Source: Chaetorhynchus papuensis (Eukaryota > Chordata > Aves > Passeriformes > Rhipiduridae). Taken from it: a DNA stretch of 64,000 nucleotides. The position numbers and the translations under genes were made by a program. The stretch spans positions 150,389 through 214,388 of the forward strand of contig VWYX01001236.1 of assembly GCA_013396525.1 (NCBI GenBank), in the 5' to 3' direction. Shown here piece after piece: positions 38,401-48,546 of the stretch (the stretch's first letter is position 1; the number at the start of each line of letters is the position of its first letter). The notes beneath the pieces were generated by a model that did no database searches, was not told where the DNA came from, and saw only the letters and a list, made by a program, of their open reading frames with translations.

Positions 38401-39023
38401 TAGTTTTGAAGCCTGGGATTGACCAGCTCACACTGAATTCCCTGTTGTACAAACAGAGGGATTGTGTGCCTTCTCCTGAAAGGCTGTCACCACAATTTTG
38501 ACCTAAGTGCCCCCTTCTTTTCCATATATTATGATTGTCTGAAGTTGGTGGACAAACCAATGCCCTATCAGCTATTCCATTCCTCAAAGATCCCTCTATT
38601 GCTCCCTCTATTTTCTGTCAGTGATGGGGAGATGGGTCCTGTTCCCTGTGCCACAAAACCCATTCCCTGTCCCTGAAGCTGAACCTGTTGCTTGCAGAAC
38701 TCTTACATTCCCATGTATCTCTTACATTCCCATGTATCTCCACTTTTGACTCCTTGCCTAATTGCTTTTCTGGAGAACAGGATCACACTGAGCAAAGCCA
38801 AGAGGATCCAGGCACACACATGGCAGTTTTGGAAGCTGCACTTTTTAACTCGCATTGCAGGAGCTTGCCCTGTGAGAATGAGCCCTGTTTCTGATGGTTC
38901 TTACAGATAAACCTCCTGAACCTTGCCTTCAGCCAGGAAGAGGTAATAGGACCCGAGAAGAAAAGGAAGGTCAGTGAACCAGAGAAGCTGCCTCTGAACA
39001 GCAGGAAATTATGTTCGTTCTGA
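17451..39023 (+). CDS. HORMAD2: HORMAD2, HORMA domain-containing protein 2, gene span (complete CDS)
   Basis: HORMAD2 is a meiosis-specific chromosome-axis protein that marks unsynapsed chromosomes and helps recruit ATR signalling. The coding exons are 17491-17526, 18297-18441, 20019-20082, 21053-21089, 22356-22376, 23076-23093, 24351-24418, 27370-27521, 28068-28321 and 38907-39023. They join in phase to 912 bases (303 residues plus stop), against 307 residues in human HORMAD2. Matching blocks include [90 protein letters not shown] and KKRKVSEP (283-290). The HORMA domain covers about residues 15-225. The short C-terminus, ending soon after KKRKVSEP, and the ISHQGLDC block favour HORMAD2 over HORMAD1. 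The ATG context has A at -3 and G at +4. The 40 untranslated bases before it follow an intron acceptor, so a non-coding exon lies upstream. Confidence 0.95.
17491..17526 (+). CDS. HORMAD2: HORMAD2 coding exon 1 (residues 1-12)
   Basis: It encodes [12 protein letters not shown], comparable to the human start MATAQL. The whole exon runs 17451-17526, from the acceptor TTTTTCAG to the donor AAAAAG|GTAAAA, and its first 40 bases are untranslated. It ends in phase 0. Confidence 0.88.
18297..18441 (+). CDS. HORMAD2: HORMAD2 coding exon 2 (residues 13-60)
   Basis: It encodes [35 protein letters not shown] and [13 protein letters not shown], the first helix and strand of the HORMA fold. Splice sites are TTCCAG|GAAGCA and GATG|GTAACA. 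Confidence 0.96.
18850..19090 (-). mobile_element. CR1 LINE 3' end, reverse, in HORMAD2 intron
   Basis: It contains 'tagaatggtttgggttgg', 'accattgagtccaaccccc', 'ggttgctccaagccccatcc' and 'gggcaacctgtgccagtg', the reversed CR1 3' end, antisense to HORMAD2. Confidence 0.9.
20019..20082 (+). CDS. HORMAD2: HORMAD2 coding exon 3 (residues 61-81)
   Basis: It encodes [20 protein letters not shown] then K, with the tryptophan codon split to the next exon. Human reads [20 protein letters not shown]. Splice sites are TTGCAG|ACCTCT and AAGTG|GTAAGT. Confidence 0.96.
21053..21089 (+). CDS. HORMAD2: HORMAD2 coding exon 4 (residues 82-94)
   Basis: A 37-base exon encoding [13 protein letters not shown], nearly identical to human [13 protein letters not shown]. 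Splice sites are GGCAG|GATTCA and TAT|GTAAGT. Confidence 0.95.
22356..22376 (+). CDS. HORMAD2: HORMAD2 coding exon 5, 21-base microexon (residues 95-101)
   Basis: It encodes LHVAVLA, aligned to human LRMAVLT. Splice sites are CCTTAG|CTACAC and TTGCA|GTAAGT. It is in phase 0 at both ends, so skipping it would keep the frame. Confidence 0.85.
23076..23093 (+). CDS. HORMAD2: HORMAD2 coding exon 6, 18-base microexon (residues 102-107)
   Basis: It encodes IYTNPE, aligned to human LYTDPM. Splice sites are TAACAG|ATTTAC and GAG|GTAAGA. It is in phase 0 at both ends. With the next exon it gives YTNPETVTELYQ, a few residues shorter than human. Confidence 0.85.
24351..24418 (+). CDS. HORMAD2: HORMAD2 coding exon 7 (residues 108-129)
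   Basis: It encodes [20 protein letters not shown] then IS, matching human [20 protein letters not shown]. Splice sites are CTCTAG|ACGGTC and GCAG|GTAAGG. Confidence 0.96.
24493..24655 (+). mobile_element. CR1 LINE 3' end fragment in HORMAD2 intron
   Basis: It begins 74 bases after the exon 7 donor. It contains 'cccagagaggttgtgga', 'atccctggaagcatccagg' and 'catggcagggggtggagc'. Confidence 0.88.
26298..26376 (+). mobile_element. Short CR1 3' tail in HORMAD2 intron
   Basis: The segment 'gacttcatgatctcagagg', 'tcttttccaacctaaatga' and 'tgctgtgattcc' is the terminal piece of a CR1 copy. Confidence 0.7.
27370..27521 (+). CDS. HORMAD2: HORMAD2 coding exon 8 (residues 130-180)
   Basis: It encodes [20 protein letters not shown], then [20 protein letters not shown] and LLYYKD. 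The [12 protein letters not shown] block is a HORMAD hallmark. Splice sites are TTGTAG|CAACCA and GATG|GTAGGT. Confidence 0.96.
28068..28321 (+). CDS. HORMAD2: HORMAD2 coding exon 9 (residues 181-265)
   Basis: It encodes [34 protein letters not shown] and EISHQGLDC, then an acidic run EEEEEEE and STK. This covers the HORMA safety-belt region and the start of the tail. Splice sites are GTGCAG|TCACTC and AAAG|GTATAG. Confidence 0.95.
28690..28920 (+). mobile_element. CR1 LINE 3' end in HORMAD2 intron
   Basis: It contains 'ggaaggaattgttccctggg', 'gctgcccctggatccctgg', 'gtggaaggtgtccttgccc' and a 'tccatgattctgtgag' tail. Confidence 0.92.
33240..33552 (+). mobile_element. CR1 LINE 3' end in HORMAD2 intron
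   Basis: It contains 'gacctcagagccccttcc', 'gggatattgggaaggac', 'gaaggtgtccctgcctgtgg' and the 'accattctatgattcc' end. Confidence 0.92.
35128..35282 (+). mobile_element. CR1 LINE 3' end fragment in HORMAD2 intron
   Basis: It contains 'ccctggaagtgctcaaggcc', 'tggaaagtgtccctgccc' and a terminal 'tgtgattctgtgattt'. Confidence 0.9.
38701..38738. repeat. Exact 19-base tandem duplication
   Basis: The unit 'tcttacattcccatgtatc' occurs twice with no gap or mismatch, about 170 bases before the last HORMAD2 exon. Confidence 0.9.
38907..39023 (+). CDS. HORMAD2: HORMAD2 last coding exon (residues 266-303 and stop)
   Basis: It encodes the C-terminal tail [13 protein letters not shown], then [14 protein letters not shown], and ends KLCSF. 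Human HORMAD2 has KKRKVSEP near its C-terminus. This basic end is the place where HORMADs carry a closure motif or nuclear-targeting signal. The acceptor TTACAG follows a 10.6 kb intron. I found no AATAAA or ATTAAA in the next 500 bases, so the 3' UTR end is not assigned. Confidence 0.92.
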   Translation: MNLLNLAFSQEEVIGPEKKRKVSEPEKLPLNSRKLCSF

Positions 39024-42000
39024 CACACAATACATTTGGAAGGTGTGAGTTTGCATTGTCATCTGACTGGTACAGACCAGTGTTTAACTCTTCCCCATCC
39101 CACGTGTATTTCTGCATGTTTATTTGTCTCGTGAAAACTCTGGATTGCCAAGAGACAACGAGCACCAGAATTGTCATGGCACTGTCAACCAACTGCGCTT
39201 GTTTGATGTTCTAAAGCTGAGGATTTATCACTCCACGTGAATGGTGTCTGTGTGCTTCTTTCTGCCTCTTTCCCTCACACCCCCTGCCCCTCAATGGATA
39301 AATCCCCTCCTCTGGGGCTGCACTGTCCTGTGCCACTCTGTCAGCCCTATTTCATGGCATTATTTCCAGATGAACTCTGAGGTATCAGTGCCAGCAGGCA
39401 GCGTGTCTCATGATCCACCACATTGTACTTAACTTCATCCTTTCTGCTGTTTCCGGAGCTTAGATTTTTTTTTCAAAGAAGGGGTCTTATCTCTATTGAG
39501 TGCAGAGATAAACTAATCTGTACACATTTTCTGCTGCTGCTGGATGTTTAGGTTTTTTTCTGACTCGGCAAGTAGCGTTGCCACGACTGAATTATCAGCT
39601 TATTTCTGAACCAGCACCGAGGGGCTCAGCAGTTGTGTGGTGTAAATTGTGTTGCAAGACACCCAGTTTAGAACCAGCTGTAAGAAAGGTACCTGGTGGC
39701 TGCAAATGCAGGTAAGGAGAACAACACCTGACAAGTGTCTGACCCATACAGTCTGGAGCTGTCATCTGCTGTGGCTGTGTCCAAGATTGGCTGCAGACAT
39801 CAGGGCCCTTCCTTACTGCTGGAACACTGATCTTTCCTTGCCTAGAGCTGCCAGGAGATGGGATTGATGCATCTCCCTTCTGCTTTGACTCCGTTTGGCC
39901 AGAAAGTTGAAAAGCCTGAGTTGAAATCCAGGCTGGACTTGCCTGACTGAACAGAGGTAATAATGCCCAAAGATGAGCCCCCTGAGATGTTCTGCCACCC
40001 TCCTTCTCCAGGGAGTGGAGTGTTGGGTTGCAATTCTAGTGCCAATCCTGCAGCTGTTTCCCCTTGGCCCACAGCAAACAGACCCTGCCTGTCCCTGAGC
40101 CCCCTGCAGTGTCTGGCAGGTTCCATGGCCTGATAGCTATTTCACAAAACCTGCAGAATACAGGAATTCTCCATTTTATCCTCACTTTCACTCCCGTGTT
40201 CTCATTTTTGCACCTGTGGCCTAAGAAGCCAGTTTGTTCACATGCCAGAGTGAGCCAGAAACTTTCCTTCTGCCTGGGTTTTGTAACAATGTTTGCTCTC
40301 AGGGCTGCACATCCACGAGTGAGCCACGTTCTGCACGTGGGCCTGCTGTCACCTCACAGCTCTGCCCTGCCACTGCTGGCCTCTGAGGGCCACATTCCTT
40401 CAGCCCTGACTGCACCCAAAGCAGTTGTTGGGTCACGCACAGAGGTGAGACTGAAGCATGGCTGTGATTATGGCTGCTCCAGCAAGGTAATCTCCCTCCT
40501 CTCCATGTGATTCCCAAGGGTTAGGGGCACATCAGCCTGCCTGGTGCAGACTGGGGGATGCCAAGTGTCCTGTCTCCCAGTGAAAGTGCACACACAGCCA
40601 CCAGCAAGCCAACACACGCCTTTCACTGGCCACACGATGCCCCGGTCTCGTAGCCAGGGCCAGGACTCACTCACTGTCTCAGTTCACATTGGGTTCTAAT
40701 CAGCTATTTTACGGTAATGACTTTTAGTCATTTTAATTTCAGGCTTGGTTAGAAGTAAAGCAAGTGGTGATGAAGTGCCACAGTAAGCGTCTGATTTTTT
40801 TTTTCCCTGAAAGTTGTGGTTACCATCAGATTCTAAGAAAAGTCTTTCCACTGCAGATTGGAATCATCTAAGCCACTTACACATATCCTTTTATTTATTG
40901 GTGATTCTGCTTGGCTAGTTAAAGGTGAAAACCCCTTTTTCTTGTGATTAGTCGCATTTCTAGTTAATACTCATTAACTGACTTAATGTATGTTACACAT
41001 CATCAACCTGATTCACTACTGACATAAAACAGAAGCGATTCGTTAGTAACGGTCCCTTGCCAATTAGTGAACTAAATTACGTTTGAACAATTTTCTTCAA
41101 AGATTCTCCTCCTCCCCTCATGCATCACTTGGCAAGTCCCCTGCATGCTTACAGTAATTGTGTGCGTGCAGTGAAAGGAGACTGTTACCTCCTCAACCAA
41201 AATAAATGAATATGTGATCCCGGTGCTAATGCAGCAGTGAGTAATACAAAGAATCACGGCCATCCTCCCTTTGATCGCCCAAAGATCCCAACAGCAATTA
41301 AGATTAAAAGCTGCTTAAGAAAACCCCAGAATATTTGGAACATTCTGTGAGGGGAAAGTGAATGCTCCCCAGGGTTTTTCAGAAAACGAGCGAAGAAGGG
41401 GGGACCTGTTCTCGTTTATCGCGACCGCGGGCTCTTTAATCGCTGTGATGTGGATATCCTCAACCTGCTGAGCCACAGCCAGGTGAGTGGGGCTTCTGGA
41501 AATCCTTCCTTCTTTCTGGGATGGTGTTTAACTAGAAGAGAGTTGCTCTGTTTCAAACTGAAAGTCAAAGCGAAAAACAGAAAACACATCGTCTCAACCA
41601 CATCCTTCAATGCTCTGTCCTCGACAAGAAAATAACCCCAGCCCCTGGTGCTGTGCGGGAAGCAGGTGGACAGGTCTCAGCATTTGGTTTTCACCTGAAA
41701 CCAGAGGATTCTTCTGGGATTTCCACGGCTGTGTGTGACCTAGGAAGTCATCTGATCTGATCACTGCTACTGCTGTTTCGGTTTTGGAAGGACAGCAGAG
41801 AGGAGAAACGAAACACAACCTAGGAGCAGGAGAAACGAAGATGAGTTCATACTGAAAACAGGAGAGTTCTGCCCTTGATTTTAATAGAGCATGGAGGGGC
41901 CTCTATCCATGGTGGTGAAACAAAAATCACTGTCCCAGTGAGCTGAGTGCTCATGTTTTCCCTCCAGTGGATTTAGGAAGTGACCCCAGTGGAATGTCTT

Positions 42001-42674
42001 GGCTATACCCTGCTCTGAAGGTGTTTAGAAATCAGCCAGTGTTTTCCTGAGTGTAATTCTAATCATTAATCTTTTACACCAGGGGCTGTTCTGGGAGATT
42101 ACCATCTTGGGATTTTGGCTGGAAGTTTAATTTTTGTAGGTTCTGCATTCTTCCTCTTGAGTCAGCAGGTAAAGTATGTGGCTGTGGCCTGCGTTTGTCA
42201 TGCCACAGGGCTGCCATTCTTGGGGGCCAAGGCCCTCGTGCCAAAAGCATAATGTCACCCTGCTGGAATCCCACCCACGTGTGTCGCCGGGCAAGGCCTT
42301 TTCTGTTAATGGATGAGTAAAATTTCACCAGGCTTTTGTTGTCATCACAAGGTAAGTAAGAGGGATTTGCATCTGAGCTGGCACATTTTCCAGAATCAGT
42401 TTCCAAGGCTAATTTAAGTCTGGTTGGCATGTAGATCTTTCCTTTAAGCGGAGGCTGAGATTCCGAAGGCTCACAGTTTTCCATAGGAAACGCCGCCCCG
42501 GGTATCCATGTGCCAGACGGGCCTGCTTGGCATTTCCCGGAGCATCAATGACCTACTGTTCTAACGCAGGATCCATTGACTGAGGCTCTGAATACCTGGC
42601 TTTACACTGGAAAAGTAGGAATGCAATTACTCTGGCTGTAATCAGTGGATTCAGCTGGAATTCAGCTGGACTCA
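39024..42674. other. HORMAD2 3' UTR and intergenic DNA with a possible conserved block
   Basis: The first few hundred bases should be HORMAD2 3' UTR. The rest has no supported gene. The part at about 40690-41340 is AT-rich and free of CR1, with many TAAT/ATTA cores, and looks more like a conserved regulatory block than decayed repeat. That is a judgement by eye. Confidence 0.4.
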
Positions 42675-42822
42675 CATCCCTGGCAGTGTCCAAGGCCTGG
42701 TTGGACAGGACTTGGAGCAACCTGGGACAGTGGAAGGTGTCCCTGCCGTGGCAGGGGTGGCACTGGATGGGCTTTAAGGTCCCTTCCCATCGAAAACATT
42801 CCATAATTCTGTAATTTACCAT
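42675..42822 (+). mobile_element. CR1 LINE 3' end fragment
   Basis: It contains 'atccctggcagtgtccaagg', 'ggacttggagcaacctggg', 'tggaaggtgtccctgcc' and an 'attctgtaattt' end. Confidence 0.9.
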
Positions 42823-43707
42823 CCTTCAGGAAGGTTCATGGCTGTTTATAAGAAAAGCACCCAGCCCTGCCCTGAAGGGCTTTGAGCAAACACCAGAGGG
42901 AGAAGGGGGAGGTGGGAGGCAAATACAAGGTACTGGTTTCTTTTCCAAGCATGTCATGCTATATTCTGTTCATGGTACTTGTGTTTCTCTACAGGACGTG
43001 CAGCGAGGGGATGTTTACTCTGATGAAAGTCTGGGCTTGATAACAGGAAACCAAGTCCTTTGTGCAGTAGATTGACCTTGAATCACACACAGACCTTTTT
43101 TTCAGTAACAGAGGGTAAGACTGTCTAAAACACAGGGAAATGGTGTCTCCAGAAAACAAAACTGGCATTTGGAGTTGGCTAGAAAGTGCCCAAGCCTTTG
43201 CCAGCCTCAGCTCCGTGAATGTCAGCCCGAGCAGGTGGTCGAGGCGCAGCCACGGGTCGGGGCCTTGTAGGAGAATCGTGGGGACAGTTGCTTTTTGTCC
43301 CTGAATACTTTTCCTTAAAAGTTCACTCTAGCCAGAAAAACGAAGCTGCATGTGCCTGTGGGTGAGGAGCAGCACTGGGATGCAGGAGACCCTGCAATGT
43401 GGGGGCATTCAGCGGTTTAGGGAAGGACTCCTTCCTTCCCACTTTTCCCCCACATAAGGAGTGCGGGCCTTTGGGGCAGGAACCATCTCAGGAGCCCTTG
43501 CAGGAGCTTTGTTGCAGGGCTTTGATCTGTTGGATGTTTCCAAGTGCTTCCTCAGTGCTATTGAAACAGCATTGCAGGATGCAGAACCATTAATAACCAA
43601 TAATTCCAGAGTGAAGGAGCTCTGCTAACATGCAAAAACTGACATGCAAAAACACGCTGAGCTCTGCTCACACATCTCCAGCTGTTCTCTGCTACAGCTG
43701 TCCAGGC
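42823..43707. other. Intergenic, nothing recognised
   Basis: Unique sequence between two CR1 copies. I see no exon, RNA gene or simple repeat in it. Confidence 0.4.
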
Positions 43708-44262
43708 ACAGAGTCACAGAATGGTTTTCAGGGAAAGGGACCTTAAAGCTCACCTCGTTCCACCCCTGCCATGGGCAGGGACACCTTCCACTGTCCCAGG
43801 CTGCTCCAAGCCCCAGTGTCCAGCCTGGCCTTGGACACTGCCAGGGATCCAGGGGCAGCCTCAGCTTCTCTGGGCACCCTGTGCCAGGGCCTCCACCTTC
43901 ACAGGGAACAATTCCTTCCCAATATCCCATCCATCCCTGCCCTCTGGCACTGGGAAGCCATTCCCTGTGTTCTGTCCCTCCAGCCCTTGTCCCCAGTCCC
44001 TCTCCAGCTCTCCTGGAACCCCTTAAAGGCACTTTAGGAAGGGGCTCTGAGGTCTCCCTGGAGCCTTCTCCTCTCCAGGTGAACACCCCCAGCTCTCCCA
44101 GCCTGGCTCCAGAGCAGAGGGGCTCCAGCCCTTGGAGCAGCTCTGTGGTTTCCTCCGGACTGGCTCCAGCAGCTCCATGTTCTCCTTGTGCTGGGACTCC
44201 TGAGCTGGAGGCAGCTCTGCAGGTGGGGTCTCACCTGGGCAGAGCAGAAGAGTTAATCCCCG
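43708..44262 (-). mobile_element. CR1 LINE 3' end, reverse, about 555 bases
   Basis: It reads in reverse the same modules as the copy at 1447-2034, from 'cagagtcacagaatggtttt' through 'gggaacaattccttcccaat' to 'cttctcctctccaggtgaac' and 'gcaggtggggtctcacctgg'. Open frames across it on either strand are not genes. Confidence 0.93.
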
Positions 44263-46256
44263 TCTTCCAGCCCTGGCATCTTCCCTGCCATTAACTCAAG
44301 ACTGGACCTTATCCATTGAAGGCAATTCCTTGCTGTTGTTCGTTCCTCCTGGAGCACACAGTCCCACACCTGCAGGTCTCTGCTGACTCCCAGCTGTGTC
44401 CCCTGAGGAAAGGGCTGGGAAGGGACAGCACAGGTAGTTACAGCCGTGGCATTACCTGTGTGTTCTCCTGAAAGCTTGGATCAGCTTCCCGTGGGTGGGG
44501 TTAGTTTCCATCCAGAACCTTTCCCTGACCTGGCTCCCCCCATTGCCAACAGCTGACAAGGGTGGAAGGGGAATTATCCATGGGGCAGGGACAAGGACCT
44601 CTTGTTTTGGCACAAACCTCCACGTTGACCGAGTTCCAGAGGAGTCAAAGCCTGTAGCACAGCACAAAAACTACTCCCCTGAAACAATTTGGTGCAATTC
44701 CACAGCAAATCAGTGCCTGTTTCAGCACCTGGAAGGTGCTGGCAAGGAGGACATCCAGGCACAGCCGAGTTGCCTGTACACAATCAAATATTTCCCATTC
44801 CTGATGGTTGTTACCTGGTTTCCCTACCGAAGCACTGGAATTCCACTGAAATAAAAAAGGAATCAGGCCCATTGCCTTTCTATTTTCTTTCTATTTTCAA
44901 AGTGCTGCACAGAGAGCTGAACTGGAAGCTTTGGAGCAGGAATATCCAAAAAAATCCCCAACTCCCAGTATTTCTGTACATTTTAGCTAAGGCCAGATGG
45001 GCTCATCCAAAGATACTTCGCTGCATGCGTTCATTTGGGGGAAGCTTTGTGTGCTTTAAAGCTTTTGGTGACTTGGAAATCTGACCCACAATCAACTCAC
45101 AGCATTTCTGCAAAGGAGATCCAAGGATTTGACATGGATGTGTCAATTTTCTGCTTCAAAGAAAGACGTCAGCCTGCAAGTAAACTTGCCATGGCAGTGG
45201 TGTGTTGGAGGGCCATTACCTACTTATTTCCAAAAATTATTTAGCCGACTGGCTGGCCGCCTTTCCTTTTTCCCAGGCTGTTGGAGAGAACGTAAGAGCT
45301 GAGCTACTTGGCTACAAGAGATTTTCTCCTCTGGAATTGGCAGCTGCTCATTCCGGAAGAGCAGCAGCATATTTGGCCACTGATTGCAAAAGAAAAGGGA
45401 AAACCGTTCTTTTTTCATCTCGCTTTTTTAACTATCCAGTGGGAGACATTGACTGTGTTTGGGTGACCCTCGTTGCTACAGCATTGCTAAGGCTTCCCTA
45501 CTCCTTAAAAGTAAAAAATTAGGATATTCAGTTCTCAAAAAAGCATATATTCCCCTTGGCTGGGCTCGGAGCAGGCGGGTGCCAAGTGTCTCATTGTGTC
45601 AGGCCTTACACAGCAGCACATTCAACGTCACGGCTTCATGAGTCAGGATTTTCTGTCTGAAAAGGATCACGTCAAGAAAACCAGGACAAAAATTCCCTCT
45701 AGCCCAGCAACAGAGCGTGCTGTGTAAGAAGCTCTGTTCGGAGGGAGAGCGAGATGTGAGAGTCAGATCTGTCGGCCTGGGCATCCTTCCACGCCGGACA
45801 AAGGCAGCGCTCAGGGACGGTCAGCGCGGCTCCGTGACTCAAGTGCTTTGAAAATCGCTCCGGGAGGAGCTCGGCGCGTGGGCCTGGCCAGACCTGCGGC
45901 CGTGCCGGTGCCTTTGCTGATGTCAGGGCGCCTTTGAAGTCACCCCACGAGCGCCTCGTCGCTCGCGTTGCCGGGCTGAGGGCGCCGCGTGGGACCGTGG
46001 CTCCTGCTCAGACGTGCCGGGATCGCACGGAGCTGCCGGGAGCTCCGGGGCGTTGGATGTGCTACGTCCCAGGGGCTCTGCTGGTGTCACCACCAGCCCC
46101 GTGTGCATCACTGTGGCAGGAAGCGCTGCCTCTGGGCAGGCTTGGGTTTTTCAGCTGGTATTTCCTCTGCTTTCCATTAGTAATTCCATGAATCCATCAG
46201 CACCTATTGCATCCGCAGGGTCACAGGGTGCTTTGCAAAGGAGGCTGAGCGTCTCG
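44263..46256. other. Intergenic, unique, with a small CpG cluster
   Basis: No supported gene. A CpG-rich patch at about 45780-46070 follows AT-richer DNA. It has no matching exon or promoter element that I can name. Confidence 0.4.
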
Positions 46257-46525
46257 TGTAGGGAGGGACAGGACACAGGGAATGGCTTCCCAGTGGCAGA
46301 GGGCAGGGATGGATGGGATATTGGGAAGGAATTGTTCCCTGTGAGGGTGGGGAGGCCCTGGCACAGGGTGCCCAGAGCAGCTGTGGCTGCCCCTGGATCC
46401 AAGGCCAGGCTGGACGGGGCTCGGAGCAGCCTGGGACAGTGGGAGGTGTCCCTGCCTGTGGCAGGGATGGAACAGGATGGGCTTTAAGGTCCCCTCCAAC
46501 CAAAACTATTCTACAATTCTATACT
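46257..46525 (+). mobile_element. CR1 LINE 3' end
   Basis: It contains 'gggacaggacacagggaatg', 'gggaaggaattgttccctgt', 'gctgcccctggatccaagg' and a 'ttctacaattctata' end. Confidence 0.92.
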
Positions 46526-48546
46526 CTTTATGTCCACTATAGAGAGGGAGAAGCTGAAATTCAAAGTGGAAGTGACTCTCCTGAGGTCACAACTCTGCCA
46601 GGAGTGATTTGACAGAGCTCAGTTCTTCAAGTGGCTCTCAACAGAGGCTTCTCTGCTGTTTCTGATGCTGTGTGGATCTCTATGAGGAAATTTCCTTTGC
46701 TAGTCTGGAATATTCCTGGAAAGCTTTTTGAAGCAAGGCTTTGGGAAATTAATTTTCCCTAAATTCAGTGCTCTGCTGGGTGCCATCTCACTTTCTCCTG
46801 TGATCTGCACCTTAGTGGCAACGTTTGGTGTTTGAGGGAGGCATCAAAGAGAGGTGCATATAGAGGGGTGTTGCTGAAGCTGAAACCCTTTCTGTTGGCG
46901 CACCCTCTCCAGTTTGAGGCGTTTGAGAGCTCTGGCTGAAGACCAACGGCCAAAAACTCCGTATTTGGTCGATGAAGAGAGATCAGCCCTTTCCCAGGGT
47001 GATTCAGAGTGGAGACAGACTCTCCTTTTGAATCACTGAAGGAAGCCTTTCATCTCTCTCTCTGTTATCTGCAGAGGGACATCTCCCCCTAACACTGCTC
47101 TTTGAATGAGCTGGTGTGGATCCCACCTGCATCCCTCTGTTCTTGACCAGCAAAGCCACTGGCCCTGCTGCTGTGCCCTTGTGGGGGATGATCAGAAGTC
47201 CTGCTCAGGGACATTATTTTGTGTCTGTGCACTGAGGAGGCTTTGCACCATCCTCTGGAGCATCTGTTGGGATTTACTGCTGGAGGCAGAGATGGGCTGG
47301 ATGGGCTTTAGGTCTGATCCATCTTCCTTTGATCTAGAATAATGTTTAGCCATCGCTTAGCGGTGCAGGAAGGACGAGGATTTTGCTGATTTCAGTATTT
47401 GTGCAGATTTTTTGAGAAACAAAGAGTCACTTTCTTCGGGTTTAGTGAGATTAGCACTGATCCCCATGAATCCTGCGGTGTGTGCAGCATTCCTGGGAGC
47501 TGTGTAGGGACTCCCTGGGTGAGCACAGCCTGCCTTGGGCAGGCTCACAGGGTGGATGTGAGAGAAGATGATTTGGTGTATGACAGCACAGCAAAGACTG
47601 AATGAGATGGGAATCACTGGGGGGGCTGAGTTTTGGGTCATGTTCAGATGGTTTTGGTGTCTATTTCCGGTTTCTCTGAAATTTTGTTTTCTGCTGAAAA
47701 AGCTGACTCGGGAGGATTTGTGTGAGGACACTCAGGAGCCACACTGCACTTGGGGGACTGATTTCTGAGCCTTATCTGTGGTATTTTCTGAAGAAGACAA
47801 CAGGTGAAGGAAGGTGATAGAATTCCCCTGGCTCCAGCCTCTGCTTCCAGGACACGGCGAGGGCAGCACTGGCCTCCTCCAGCCAAGGCAGGAGGGAAAA
47901 ACACTTCATTCCTGGGAGCCCACCTGCTCTCCTGCTGCTGCTCCCACAGCCAAGGAGCATTCCTTTGCTCAGGAAAGCAGGAGCTCTGTGCCAGGCACTC
48001 CCCCCACCTGCGTGGGCCAGGAGGAAGAGGAGGCCAGGCACGGCAGCTGCCCCTCGCCAGGCAGGAGCTTACGGAGAATCCTGGATCCCTTCTGAGTAAC
48101 CTGAATTCCTAAGCCAAGCGAGGGTGCAGATTCCCTTCGCTGGGAGCAAGGCAAGTCTGTTCTTGGTGGGAAGTTCCTTCTCGGAGGCTCACCTGGGGAA
48201 GAAGGAGGGGAATATGGGAACATCCGGGCTGCGTGGGACTGCGGGGCCGCAGCCTGCTCTGTGATGGGACAGGGAGCAGTGGAGTGATTTCCCCGGAATG
48301 TCAGGATGTCTCACCCGTGGACATGAATGAACAAAGGTGGGGGAGGACCTTGGGTTTCCCCTTGCCCAAGGTGCTCTGATTCTTGGTGCTCTCCCATCTA
48401 GAGTCAAAGAGAAGCTGCCTTGCCCCTCTCCGTTCTCTTCCCAGTGTGGCACACAGCTGGGAAGGATCCTCATGGATCCAGGGACTCAGCTGCATCCTGC
48501 ATCAAGGGTGGGCAGCATGAAACAGCCTCCTCCACTCTTTACATAG
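46526..48546. other. Intergenic, nothing recognised
   Basis: I see no supported gene or named repeat. Open frames on both strands are short and lack splice-site or family support. Confidence 0.4.

Larger units (their letters stand above)
28322..38906 (+). other. HORMAD2: Last HORMAD2 intron, 10.6 kb
   Basis: This intron separates the HORMA domain from the C-terminal tail. It contains CR1 fragments near 28.7, 33.2 and 35.1 kb and otherwise unique DNA. I found no exon that would fit between STK and INLLN, and the human protein aligns across the junction without a gap, so none is needed. An exact 19-base tandem duplication lies at 38701-38738. Confidence 0.75.

Noticed and set aside
17451..39023. 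Assignment as HORMAD1
   Set aside because: HORMAD1 has a long tail of about 390 residues in total. This 303-residue protein with EISHQGLDC and an early KKRKVSEP end matches HORMAD2, and the LIF neighbour supports this.
43625..44294. Open frames of 153 and 216 codons on opposite strands
   Set aside because: Both lie across a CR1 3' end and recur in other CR1 copies in the window.
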